Origin: Anaerobacillus arseniciselenatis
GTDB taxonomy: Bacteria > Bacillota > Bacilli > Bacillales > Anaerobacillaceae
Assembly (NCBI RefSeq): GCF_001865995.1
Contig: NZ_MLQQ01000001.1
Coordinates: forward strand, 186,001 to 250,000
Reading direction: 5' to 3'
DNA length: 64,000 nt
Shown here: piece by piece, positions 17,479 through 25,452 of the stretch
How the letters are laid out: each line of letters opens with the position of its first letter
How positions within the stretch are numbered: the first letter of the stretch is position 1
Position numbers and translations under genes: made by a program
The notes under the pieces: generated by a model
What the model was told of the DNA's origin: nothing
What the model saw: the letters and a program-made list of their open reading frames with translations, nothing else
Databases searched by the model: none

Positions 17479-18297
17479 ATGAAAGATAAATTAGCAAAAA
17501 ATATTAACAGATATCGAAAGGCAAGAGGACTTACTCAGGAGGGACTGGCACAACTTCTTGGAGTTACATATCAAGCAGTTTCCAAATGGGAAAATGAACA
17601 GGCTTTCCCTGACATCACCTTACTTCCGGAAATATCAAAAGCTTTAGAGGTTAGTATAGATAAGTTACTAGGTTATGTTTCTTACGATAAACAAGTTACT
17701 ATATACGAAAAGGAATATACTACACCAGACTATTATTGGGGAATAAAACCTAATTCGGATTGCTATAAAGTTCTTGAGTTTATGCCACCTACTAGTCACC
17801 TAAAATTATTAGATATCGGGTGTGGCGAAGGAAAGGATGCTGTGTTTTTTGCAAGGAATGGTTATGATGTAACTGCTTTTGATATTTCTGATGCTGGTAT
17901 TGAAAAAACAAAGAAATTAGCTGATTTAGTTGGCGTTAATGTAAAAGTTTTTAAGGCTGATATTTTAGATTTTAGATTAAGTACGCAATACGACATACTT
18001 TTTTCAAGTGGTGTTTTACATTACATTAATCCTAATTATCGAAAGGAAATAATTGATAACTATAAGAAATATACAAACAACGGTGGCATGCATTTCTTTA
18101 ATGTGTTTGTTCAAAAGCCTTTTATTGCTCCGCCTCCTGAAAAAGAACCAAATGCATTTATATGGAGGTCAGGTGAATTGTTGTCGCATTATCACGATTG
18201 GTTAATAGAAAGTTCACCAGAAGTGATCTTTGATTGTCATTCATCAGGTATCCCACACCAACACGCGATGAGCAAAATAATAACTAAAAAAGTCTAA
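17479..18297 (+). CDS. XRE-type HTH fused to SAM methyltransferase domain
   Basis: 272 residues in two parts. Residues 6-64 form a Cro/CI-type helix-turn-helix (TQEGLAQLLGVTYQAVSKWENEQ). After a short linker, residues 95-250 are a class I methyltransferase with motif I LLDIGCGEGKDAVFFA, motif II TAFDIS, and DILFSSGVLHYI (TehB-like). The protein could be a DNA-binding regulator that senses SAM or methylates a small molecule, or a methyltransferase controlling its own gene. GAGGAGTGTG ribosome-binding site. Stands alone between the family C element and a terminator. Confidence 0.85.
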   Translation: MKDKLAKNINRYRKARGLTQEGLAQLLGVTYQAVSKWENEQAFPDITLLPEISKALEVSIDKLLGYVSYDKQVTIYEKEYTTPDYYWGIKPNSDCYKVLEFMPPTSHLKLLDIGCGEGKDAVFFARNGYDVTAFDISDAGIEKTKKLADLVGVNVKVFKADILDFRLSTQYDILFSSGVLHYINPNYRKEIIDNYKKYTNNGGMHFFNVFVQKPFIAPPPEKEPNAFIWRSGELLSHYHDWLIESSPEVIFDCHSSGIPHQHAMSKIITKKV

Positions 18298-18425
18298 CCT
18301 CATGTTAAGGTATCTCTATGAACATTGTACTAGTTGAAATCATTCTGATACTCCTTCACCTAAAGGAGTTTGACCTTCACATTTGGGTAGTTCTGTAAAA
18401 AAACGAAAACATTATTTAATGAAAA

Positions 18426-18455
18426 CGGGATGGCAAATGCCACCCCTATTTTTGA
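18426..18455. terminator. Rho-independent terminator between convergent genes
   Basis: GGGATGGC / GCCACCCC stem with a 4-base AAAT loop (one mismatch) and a TATTTTT tail on the plus strand. Confidence 0.7.
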
Positions 18456-18482
18456 TTTTTTGCTTTAATTTTAATTTCCAGA

Positions 18483-19109
18483 TTAATCCTTTGTCGGAGG
18501 AGCCGGCCGCGGTATCGAGAAAGTCTCACCGAGCTTTTCGTAATCTGAGCCTCCTAAGCGACTGACTGGTGCTAATTTCTCGGCATCAATCTTCCCTTCT
18601 AAGTACAAGTCGTCCTCGACTCGATAGTTCACAACTTCGCCAATAATAAAATCACAGCTTGGCTCATCTCCCGTTCCTCCAAGTGTCAATGCTTGTGAAA
18701 GTTTGCATTCAAGTTTAATTTTTGCTTCTTTAATACTCGGAACGGAAACCTTCTCACTTTTTTCTAACGTAAAGCCAACTTCAGTGACTTCACTCACTTC
18801 TGGTGGAAAATCTGCCGAAGTTTCATTGACGAGTTCTACATTTGATTCGTCAACGACATGCACCACAAATTCCTTACCTTTAATGATGTTACGAGCCGTA
18901 TCTTTTGAGGAGCCATCCGGCTTGCGTCCGACCGAAATACTAATTAACGGCGGGTTGGCTGTAATGACATTGTAAAAGCTGAACGGCGCTGCATTCACGA
19001 TGCCTTCCTCGTTTTGGCTCGTCACAAAGGCAATCGGCCTCGGTAACACGCTTCCGATTAACATTTGATAATTTTCCGTCCTTGTTAACTTTGATGGATC
19101 GATGTTCAT
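18483..19109 (-). CDS. Flavin reductase family protein (FMN-binding split barrel)
   Basis: 208 residues. The PRPIAFVTSQNEEGIVNAAPFSFYN opening, PPLISISVGRKPDGSSKDTARNI, and GEVVNYRVEDDL are the characteristic flavin-reductase-like signatures; FMN binds in the split barrel. Such proteins reduce free flavin with NAD(P)H or act as small oxidoreductases. GAGGTG six bases before the ATG at 19109 favours that start over the upstream GTG/ATG pair. It is 37 bases downstream of a PfpI-family gene on the same strand, so probably one operon. Confidence 0.85.
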   Translation of the reverse strand: MNIDPSKLTRTENYQMLIGSVLPRPIAFVTSQNEEGIVNAAPFSFYNVITANPPLISISVGRKPDGSSKDTARNIIKGKEFVVHVVDESNVELVNETSADFPPEVSEVTEVGFTLEKSEKVSVPSIKEAKIKLECKLSQALTLGGTGDEPSCDFIIGEVVNYRVEDDLYLEGKIDAEKLAPVSRLGGSDYEKLGETFSIPRPAPPTKD

Positions 19110-19146
19110 TTTCATCACCTCATCTCCATATTAACAAAACTTACCT

Positions 19147-19668
19147 TTATTTTGCCAAAACTTTAATGAACTCTCGCATATAGTCAGGCAAATCCGGTGG
19201 ACGTCGGCTAGAGACGAGGTGACCATCGACCACAACTGGCTCATGAACCCATGTCGCTCCAGCATTTGTCATATCATCCTTAATACCGGGAGTACTCGTC
19301 ACTTTTTTTCCTTTTAAAATTCCTGCAGAAATTAGTACCCAACCAGCATGACAAATTTGACCGATCGGCTTCTTTTGCTCATCCATCACTCGTGTCATAT
19401 TTAATACATCTTCATACCTTCTTAATTTATCTGGAGACCATCCCCCTGGTACTAAAAGCGCGTCATATTCGTCAGGATTAATATCTTTAAAAGCACGGTC
19501 ACTGACAATTGGCACACCGTACTTTCCGATATATTCTTCATCCGCATTTTCTCCGACAATATGAACTTCTGCTCCTTCTTCTCGTAATCGAAGCACTGGA
19601 TACCAAAGTTCTAAATCTTCAAAGTCGTCACTGACGATTTGGATTACCTTTTTTCCTTGCAATTGCAT
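19147..19668 (-). CDS. DJ-1/PfpI-family protein (type 1 glutamine amidotransferase-like)
   Basis: 173 residues. Conserved elements: VSDDFEDLELWYPV with the catalytic-triad Glu, LLVPGGWSPDKLRR, and the nucleophile elbow GQICHAGW with Cys followed by His. This is the YfkM/PfpI/protease I subgroup, linked to stress response and deglycase-like activity. AGAGGTGAC selects ATG 19668; an upstream in-frame extension has no ribosome-binding site. First gene of a two-gene unit with the flavin reductase. Exact activity unproven. Confidence 0.85.
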   Translation of the reverse strand: MQLQGKKVIQIVSDDFEDLELWYPVLRLREEGAEVHIVGENADEEYIGKYGVPIVSDRAFKDINPDEYDALLVPGGWSPDKLRRYEDVLNMTRVMDEQKKPIGQICHAGWVLISAGILKGKKVTSTPGIKDDMTNAGATWVHEPVVVDGHLVSSRRPPDLPDYMREFIKVLAK

Positions 19669-19767
19669 ATTTGTCACCTCTTCGTTTGGACTCTGTTTAA
19701 TAATACCCAAAAAAAGTCGTCATTAAGCTTAAAAATTAGGCAAACTATGCATGAGGTGACCTAAGTA

Positions 19768-20487
19768 ATGAAACCATTTATTTTTAACCCCGGTGAGCAT
19801 ATCGAAAGAAATCTATTTCTTTCTTTTCAGCATATTATCGCTCTTTATTTATTTGGCTGTTCGGTTGTCTGGCTTTATTTACACCGTCATCATAGTTATA
19901 TGAAGCAAGTGAGATGGATCATTTTCGGCATACTTGTCCTCTCTGAAATTAGTTTAATATTGTGGAGTGTAGTCACAGGAATTTGGGACATTCGTTACAA
20001 TTTGCCGTTACACCTATGTACAATCAGTTTATTGTCTAGTTCTTATATGCTTGTGACAAACTCTTACAAAGTATTTGAGGTCATTTATTTTTTCGCGATT
20101 GGCGGGGCTTTTCAAGCGATTATTACACCAGAATTGTTTTACACATTTCCACACTTTCGCTTTTTTCATTATTTTATTGCTCATTTTGCCATTATTTTAG
20201 CGGTTTTATATATGATTTGGGTATGTAAATATACAATTACGTTTCGGTCAGCGGTTAAATCTTTTCTAGTATTAAACTGTATTGCTATTTTCGTGTTTTT
20301 CGTGAACATTTGGACGGGAGCAAATTATATGTTTTTAGCGAGGAAACCTGCAACACCGAGCATTTTAGATTGGCTCGGCCCTTATCCTTGGTATATTTTA
20401 TCTCTTGAAATCATAGCGATTGTTTTATTTTTATTGCTCACGGTTCCATTTTATTTAAAAGATTTTATTTCAGCTCGAAAGGTTTAG
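19768..20487 (+). CDS. TIGR02206-family membrane protein (YwaF-like)
   Basis: 239 residues with about seven transmembrane helices. WDIRYNLPLHLCTISLLSSS and the FPHFRFFHYFIAHFAIIL segment are the conserved core of the TIGR02206/YwaF family, and the ANYMFLARKP then PWYILSLE stretch is also typical. Function unknown. GAGGTGACC ribosome-binding site. It is divergent from the PfpI gene and convergent with the exonuclease gene; the 100 bases after its stop hold no clear terminator. Confidence 0.85.
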   Translation: MKPFIFNPGEHIERNLFLSFQHIIALYLFGCSVVWLYLHRHHSYMKQVRWIIFGILVLSEISLILWSVVTGIWDIRYNLPLHLCTISLLSSSYMLVTNSYKVFEVIYFFAIGGAFQAIITPELFYTFPHFRFFHYFIAHFAIILAVLYMIWVCKYTITFRSAVKSFLVLNCIAIFVFFVNIWTGANYMFLARKPATPSILDWLGPYPWYILSLEIIAIVLFLLLTVPFYLKDFISARKV

Positions 20488-20588
20488 GGGCTTGTTCAGA
20501 TAAACCAACCGCAATTTTTCACTCAGAAAAATTTGCTTTGATACCATGGATAGAGGAATATTATGAACGAAGCCACCTCTACCTCTTT

Positions 20589-21323
20589 TTATCTTTGTGC
20601 TGCTAAATAGGAATAAACATCTTTCAAACAGTAAAACCCTTTTTGTTCGATGAGTCGAACACTTTCTACCCACAAATTCGCTGTAGCTATGGCATCGTGT
20701 AGTGCATGATGTCTTTTTTCAATCCGAATTCCGTAATGATAACACCAATCATCTAATGTGATTAGGTTTAACTTAGCTTCATTTATTTTTGTTAAAAATG
20801 ACGTATCGATCACACGGTGTTCAAAACGGCTTTTTAAAACTGACCATGTCACATGTTGCATAAAACTTCGTTCATGATTTGCATGGTGGGCAATCAACGG
20901 ATCACTTTTCACAAACTGAAAAAAATCATTTAATACTTGCTCAATCGGTGGAGCCTTTAATAGTTCTTTTTCTAAAATCCGTGTTAAAGCTTGGATTTTG
21001 TGTGATGGCTCCTTTTCATTATATATAAGCGAATAAAAAGGATCCTCTTCTATAACTTTTCCTTTCTGTACTTTCACAGCCCCTATCGATAAAATTTGAT
21101 CACCATTATATGGGTAAAACCCTGTTGTTTCTATATCAAAAACGACTACGTTTAAATTGGCAAAAGGCACTTCAAGTACATCTTGCTTTTTCATTTCCCT
21201 TTGTAAATGCCTCACGAAAGCAACATTACGAGGTACATTTTGATTAGCTAGGGAAGAATATGAATTTGATCTAAGCTTCTCTGGTATTTGTCGTAAAAAT
21301 TGCATCATTGTGTTCATATTCAT
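20589..21323 (-). CDS. DnaQ-like 3'-5' exonuclease domain protein
   Basis: 244 residues. DEDDh exonuclease motifs: Exo I VVFDIETTGF, Exo II LIAHHANHERSF, Exo III HHALHDAIATANLW with the His-x4-Asp. It resembles the epsilon-type exonuclease seen next to DUF294/GlnD-like proteins in Bacillales and Proteobacteria. AAAGGTG six bases upstream gives ATG 21323, which overlaps the DUF294 stop codon (ATGA), so translation is coupled. Third gene of the amtB operon. Substrate unknown: it could act on nucleic acid or on a nucleotide signal. Confidence 0.85.
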   Translation of the reverse strand: MNMNTMMQFLRQIPEKLRSNSYSSLANQNVPRNVAFVRHLQREMKKQDVLEVPFANLNVVVFDIETTGFYPYNGDQILSIGAVKVQKGKVIEEDPFYSLIYNEKEPSHKIQALTRILEKELLKAPPIEQVLNDFFQFVKSDPLIAHHANHERSFMQHVTWSVLKSRFEHRVIDTSFLTKINEAKLNLITLDDWCYHYGIRIEKRHHALHDAIATANLWVESVRLIEQKGFYCLKDVYSYLAAQR

Positions 21324-22381
21324 CGCAAACACCTTTGATCAATCATTTTTTTTGTCTCCTTAAATAACTTTCGCCCATTTTTTATCAACTCTTTTAAACT
21401 CTCTTTTTCATTTGCAGACATGGACTTCACGTGTAACAAATGAACCTTTTCGTAATTAACGGTTTCTTTTTGAAAATACAGTCGGTAATTTAACAGCTTT
21501 AAAAAATCAGTTTGATATTTTTTAATAGATGCGTATTCCTCAGGTAAACGTTGAAATCGTTTAAGTGTTGAAGATTCGGGTATTTTTTCGAGAAGAGCTA
21601 ATAATCTAAGTGCGTTTACATATGGAAATAAAATCGTTTGCTTAATATTGATATTACCAGCGTCCTCTCCTTTTTCTTTAGGGAGAAGCTGTCCGAATAT
21701 GCCAAGCCCCTTCTTAATAAAGCCGACATTTTCATATAATCGTTGATACAAAGAGGGGACTTCAGCTAACTTCAAAAATGCAACTTGCTTTACTCTCTGT
21801 AATAAATCTTCTTTCCCGACTAATACACGAGCATCAAAAAAAGTAGAAAAATAGCGTAACGATTCCCAATCGGCTTCATCAAGCCACGCTAAAATTTGCT
21901 TTTCCCATTCAATCGTAGATTTGCACCAATATGGGTTCGAGGCCATCACATTACCATCGCATTTTTCGTAACCGGTAACCGCAAAACCCTTTGTTATTTC
22001 TTGACCCACTTTTAAAAAATAATCATGAAAGAGAGGGTTCTCACCGTCATATACGATGCCATGATCTTGATCACTCCAAACTGATTGTTCACTACGGCCT
22101 GCACTTCCCATGACAAAGAAAGCGAAGTGAGTAGGGGGGCTTCCCCACTCACTTTCAACTTCCTTTAAGGCAATTTGAACCGTTCTCCTCATCAATTTAT
22201 CATGAAATTTATTTAGCTCGTGATGATCCCAAGACACCGATTTTATTTTTTGGTCGCGCCACTCTTTTAATTGTTGATAATTTTCCAAGGAAATCAATCC
22301 TCTCACTCGTAACTCTCGCTTAAGCTCCTTGTTTCTTTTCTTCTGGCATGCTTTCAGGATAACCGTAGCTTCCATGTTCAC
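21320..22381 (-). CDS. DUF294/GlnD-like nucleotidyltransferase
   Basis: Up to 353 residues. The nucleotidyltransferase signature VMGSAGRSEQSVWSDQDHGIVYD has the Gly-Ser and paired Asp residues of GlnD. A C-terminal DUF294_C-type helical domain follows (ALRLLALLEKIPESSTLKRFQ). GlnD uridylylates PII in nitrogen control; here the gene directly follows an ammonium transporter, but no CBS/cNMP domain and no PII gene are present, so the target is unknown. The frame opens 62 bases inside amtB; a start nearer 22270-22290 is possible because I see no ribosome-binding site for the first ATG. Confidence 0.8.
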   Translation of the reverse strand: MNMEATVILKACQKKRNKELKRELRVRGLISLENYQQLKEWRDQKIKSVSWDHHELNKFHDKLMRRTVQIALKEVESEWGSPPTHFAFFVMGSAGRSEQSVWSDQDHGIVYDGENPLFHDYFLKVGQEITKGFAVTGYEKCDGNVMASNPYWCKSTIEWEKQILAWLDEADWESLRYFSTFFDARVLVGKEDLLQRVKQVAFLKLAEVPSLYQRLYENVGFIKKGLGIFGQLLPKEKGEDAGNINIKQTILFPYVNALRLLALLEKIPESSTLKRFQRLPEEYASIKKYQTDFLKLLNYRLYFQKETVNYEKVHLLHVKSMSANEKESLKELIKNGRKLFKETKKMIDQRCLR

Positions 22382-23585
22382 TTAAGTCAAGACCAATAAT
22401 TTCTTCCTCTTCTGTCACTCGTATTCCACCCATGACTTTATCCATAATTTTTAGAATGATAAATGAAGCAATGAATGCGTATAATCCTGATGCGACAACC
22501 CCTAATGTTTGAACACCTAACTGAGTTAATCCTCCACCATAGAGTAATCCGGGTAATCCACCATTCATGGCAGCAAGCTCAGGTGTGGCGAAAAATCCAG
22601 TTGATAATGTTCCCCAAATGCCAGCCATACCATGAACGGAAAGGGCAAAAATTGGATCGTCAATCTTGGCTTTATCAAAAAACTTCATACTAAAGTAAAC
22701 AATAAAACCAGCAACTAAACCGATGATAACAGCAGCCCATGGTGCTACAAAAGCTGTTGAAGCCGTAATGGCTACTAGTCCTGCTAACGCGCCGTTTAAC
22801 GTCGTTGGGATATCGGCTTTTCCTGAAATTGCCCAGACGATAAACATCGCTGCTACTGCCCCTGCCGCTGCTGCTAATTGAGTTGTTAATGCAACATATC
22901 CGAAAAATGCTCCGTCAACTTCTAACGTACTACCACCATTAAATCCAAACCAACCTACCCAAAGAATTAAGACACCTAAGGCTGTATATACTTGATTGTG
23001 ACCTGCTAGATCATTCGCTGACCCGTCTTTATTGTATTTTCCAATACGTGGTTTTAAAATAATCGTTGCCGCTAGAGCCGCCATCGCACCTGTTAAGTGA
23101 ACTACCGTCGAGCCGGCAAAGTCTTGTTTACCTAGACCTCCTAACCAACCATCACCCCAAATCCAATGAGCAACTACCGGATAAACGACCGCTGAAAATA
23201 AAATCGCGAAAACAACATACGCTGAAAGTTTTCCTCTTTCTGCAAAACCACCAAAGGCAATCGTTAAGGCAATCGCAGCAAACGCTAATTGGAAGATAAA
23301 GTCCACTGAACCTGCTAATCCATCAACTACACTCGTAAAATCACCGTAAAAGAAATCTGAAAAACCTACAATTCCAATACTTTCTCCATAAATAAAGCCA
23401 TACCCTACTGCCCAGAAAACTAATGAGGCTGCTCCTACTGTGAAAATTGTTTTGCCGGCAATGTGACCCGCATTTTTCATCCTAGTTGACCCTGCTTCAA
23501 GTAAAATAAATCCACCTTGCATTAATAGTACTAACGTAAAACAAATGATGATCCAAACATTGTTCATTAAGAAAATCGGATCCAT
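22320..23585 (-). CDS. amtB: Ammonium transporter AmtB/NrgA
   Basis: 421 residues, eleven predicted membrane helices. Amt signatures: LLMQGGFILLEAGSTRMKNAGHIAGKT near the N-terminus, GDGWLGGLGKQDFAGSTVVHLTGAMAAL (pore region with conserved Asp and first His), and the second pore His in LSVHGMAGIWGTLSTGFF. Conducts ammonium into the cell. Starts at ATG 23585 with AAAGGAGTG; an in-frame TTG upstream is too close to the ribosome-binding site. Heads an operon with the GlnD-like and exonuclease genes. There is no glnK nearby, unlike most amtB loci. A TnrA-like site is suggested upstream. Confidence 0.92.
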   Translation of the reverse strand: MDPIFLMNNVWIIICFTLVLLMQGGFILLEAGSTRMKNAGHIAGKTIFTVGAASLVFWAVGYGFIYGESIGIVGFSDFFYGDFTSVVDGLAGSVDFIFQLAFAAIALTIAFGGFAERGKLSAYVVFAILFSAVVYPVVAHWIWGDGWLGGLGKQDFAGSTVVHLTGAMAALAATIILKPRIGKYNKDGSANDLAGHNQVYTALGVLILWVGWFGFNGGSTLEVDGAFFGYVALTTQLAAAAGAVAAMFIVWAISGKADIPTTLNGALAGLVAITASTAFVAPWAAVIIGLVAGFIVYFSMKFFDKAKIDDPIFALSVHGMAGIWGTLSTGFFATPELAAMNGGLPGLLYGGGLTQLGVQTLGVVASGLYAFIASFIILKIMDKVMGGIRVTEEEEIIGLDLSEHGSYGYPESMPEEKKQGA

Positions 23586-23624
23586 TCCCAACACTCCTTT
23601 TTTTAATTTAACGAGTTAACTTTT

Positions 23625-23641
23625 TGTTAACATCGTTGATA
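23625..23641. promoter_or_regulatory. TnrA/GlnR-like box upstream of amtB
   Basis: TGTTA-N7-TGATA differs by one base from the TGTNA-N7-TNACA consensus for TnrA/GlnR. It lies 40 bases from the amtB start, closer than TnrA activation sites usually are, so repression or chance is possible. Confidence 0.3.
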
Positions 23642-23890
23642 TGTAAGATTATATACTTCTGAATTTTCACTACAACAAACTTGGAATGTTTTCTAACAAA
23701 CAACTTTTTTTACAATAATTTTGTAAACGCTTAAAAAACTGGTATAAAGCTATTTTTTGATTTTTACTAAATTCCACTGAAATTCGTTGGAAATCGCTCC
23801 ACCGTTTACCTAATGAATCAACTCTAGTATTCTGTTAGTCTTGTAAGCGTGCTAGAGATAACTATTAAATTTCAGCGGAGGTATTAAAAC

Positions 23891-24463
23891 ATGAAAAAAT
23901 TATTTATGACTTTTACATTAGCGATGTCGTTAATTTTTGTTGGAAATAGTGCTGTCGAGGCGTCAACTGTTCATTCAGTTCGTAGTGGAGATACATTATG
24001 GGCATTAGGACAGCAATATGGGGTATCGGTAAATGCGATCAAATCTTTAAATAATAGAACTAGTGATACTATTTTCATTGGAGAGAGATTATCAATTCCT
24101 TCTTCATTAACAGCTTATGAAAAGAGATTACTAGCACAACTAGTAACAGCGGAAGCAAAAGGTGAGCCTTATGCCGGTCAAGTCGCTGTAGCTACTGTTG
24201 TTCTAAACCGTGTTGATAGTGATCTGTTTCCTAACACTGTTCACGGTGTTATTCACGAACCAAGACAATTTACACCAGTAACTACAGGATCTATTAATCA
24301 ACCTGCAACAGCTTCAGCCGTTCGTGCCGTTGAAGAAGCGATTGCTTTTAGAGGACAAGGCGCTGGCTCATTATTCTTCTACAATCCAGCGATTGCAACA
24401 AATAACTGGAATGCAACAAGAACGCACACAATCACTATTGGTAACCACGTATTTGCCAAATAA
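23891..24463 (+). CDS. LysM plus SleB/CwlJ-type cell wall hydrolase
   Basis: 190 residues. Signal peptide with cleavage near VEASTV, one LysM domain at about 27-70 (HSVRSGDTLWALGQQYGVSVNAIKSLNN), then the SleB/CwlJ Hydrolase_2 domain from 78 on with the catalytic Glu in AQLVTAEAKGEPYAGQVAVA and the C-terminal GSLFFYNP. Domain order and size match B. subtilis YkvT-type lytic enzymes of the spore-cortex-lytic family. Secreted peptidoglycan hydrolase; vegetative or sporulation role not readable. GCGGAGG ribosome-binding site and a strong terminator. Confidence 0.9.
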   Translation: MKKLFMTFTLAMSLIFVGNSAVEASTVHSVRSGDTLWALGQQYGVSVNAIKSLNNRTSDTIFIGERLSIPSSLTAYEKRLLAQLVTAEAKGEPYAGQVAVATVVLNRVDSDLFPNTVHGVIHEPRQFTPVTTGSINQPATASAVRAVEEAIAFRGQGAGSLFFYNPAIATNNWNATRTHTITIGNHVFAK

Positions 24464-24470
24464 AGAAAAA

Positions 24471-24508
24471 AACTGAGCTTTGAGTCGTTGACTCAAGCTC
24501 AGTTTTTT
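24471..24508 (+). terminator. Rho-independent terminator
   Basis: AACTGAGCTTTGAGT / ACTCAAGCTCAGTT stem with a 5-base loop, followed by T6. Confidence 0.9.
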
Positions 24509-24567
24509 AGTGTGCATAATCGGGCGAGTGCGCCGTAATTCGCACTCGCTCGGTAGTATGCATTTAT

Positions 24568-25303
24568 GGGGAGAGTGTGCTGTAGTTGGGTTCCTTATAG
24601 GGTCGGGCGCGCGAGAAAATCTTGCGTTACCTTTTGGTGAGTGTGGCGCTTCGTTCGGGCACGGGAGAAGGTCTCGCGTTACCTTTTGGGTGATGTGACA
24701 CTTTGTTCGGGCACGGGAGAAGGTCTCGCGTTACCTTTTGGGTGATGTGACACTTTGTTCGGGCACGGGAGAAGGTCTCGCGTTACCTTTTGGGTGATGT
24801 GACGCTTGTTCGGGCACGGGAGAAGGTCTCGCGTTACCTTTTGGGTGATGTGACGCTTGTTCGGGCACGGGAGGCTATGCAGTAGAAATGCGCCCTTTCT
24901 AACACTGGATTTCTCTTCTCTTGTTCTGAACTCAGAAGAGAAATCATTCTGGCGTTTTGGTTACTCTTCTCACGTTTTGAACTCAGAAGAGTAATCATTC
25001 AAGCATTTGGATTACTCTTCTCTGGTTTTGAGTCGAGGAGAGTAATCATTTTGCGTCACCCTAGACCATACAATGGATTTGACGAGTGCGTTTAACAGAT
25101 ACTGGAATTCACGCTTGTTTATCTATGCTTTTGACGAGCGCGTTTAACAGATACTGGAATTCACACTCGCTTATCACTGGTTTTGACCGGCGCGATTTAC
25201 AAATACTGGAATTCGCACGCGTCATACGTGGTTTTATATATATGTATTTTACAGATGATGTAATTCCGTTGCATCAACCCACGCTCTACTGCACACTCCC
25301 CCC
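24568..25303. repeat. Family C mosaic element: three classes of 51/52-bp hairpin repeats
   Basis: Ends GGGGAGAGTGTGC and GCACACTCCCCCC are inverted copies, related to those of the element at 16642. Class a: five units plus a partial one, at 24611, 24663, 24715, 24767, 24818 and 24869. Class b: three units with ACTCTTCT / AGAAGAGT arms at 24910, 24961 and 25012. Class c: GACGAG or GACCGG units at 25081, 25133 and 25185, and a decayed fourth near 25237. Periods are 51-52 bp throughout. No credible gene. A related hairpin, CGAGTGCG / CGCACTCG, lies just outside at 24523-24552. Confidence 0.9.
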
Positions 25304-25452
25304 ATAATACGCACCTCAAAATTTTGAATAGTCCACCCATTCGCACTCCCCCAAACCATGAAAAATTCTACTTATTTAGAACGCCCCCATCAGCGAAATC
25401 ATATAAAACAATCTCGCTGAATAAAACCGAGGAGATCATAACAGTACAATTA

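Noticed and set aside
24510-24698. A 62-codon open frame inside the family C element
   Set aside because: Consists of repeat sequence, has no ribosome-binding site, and its peptide follows the 52-bp period.
25086-25307. A 73-codon open frame at the end of the family C element
   Set aside because: Lies over hairpin repeats and the inverted end; no ribosome-binding site.
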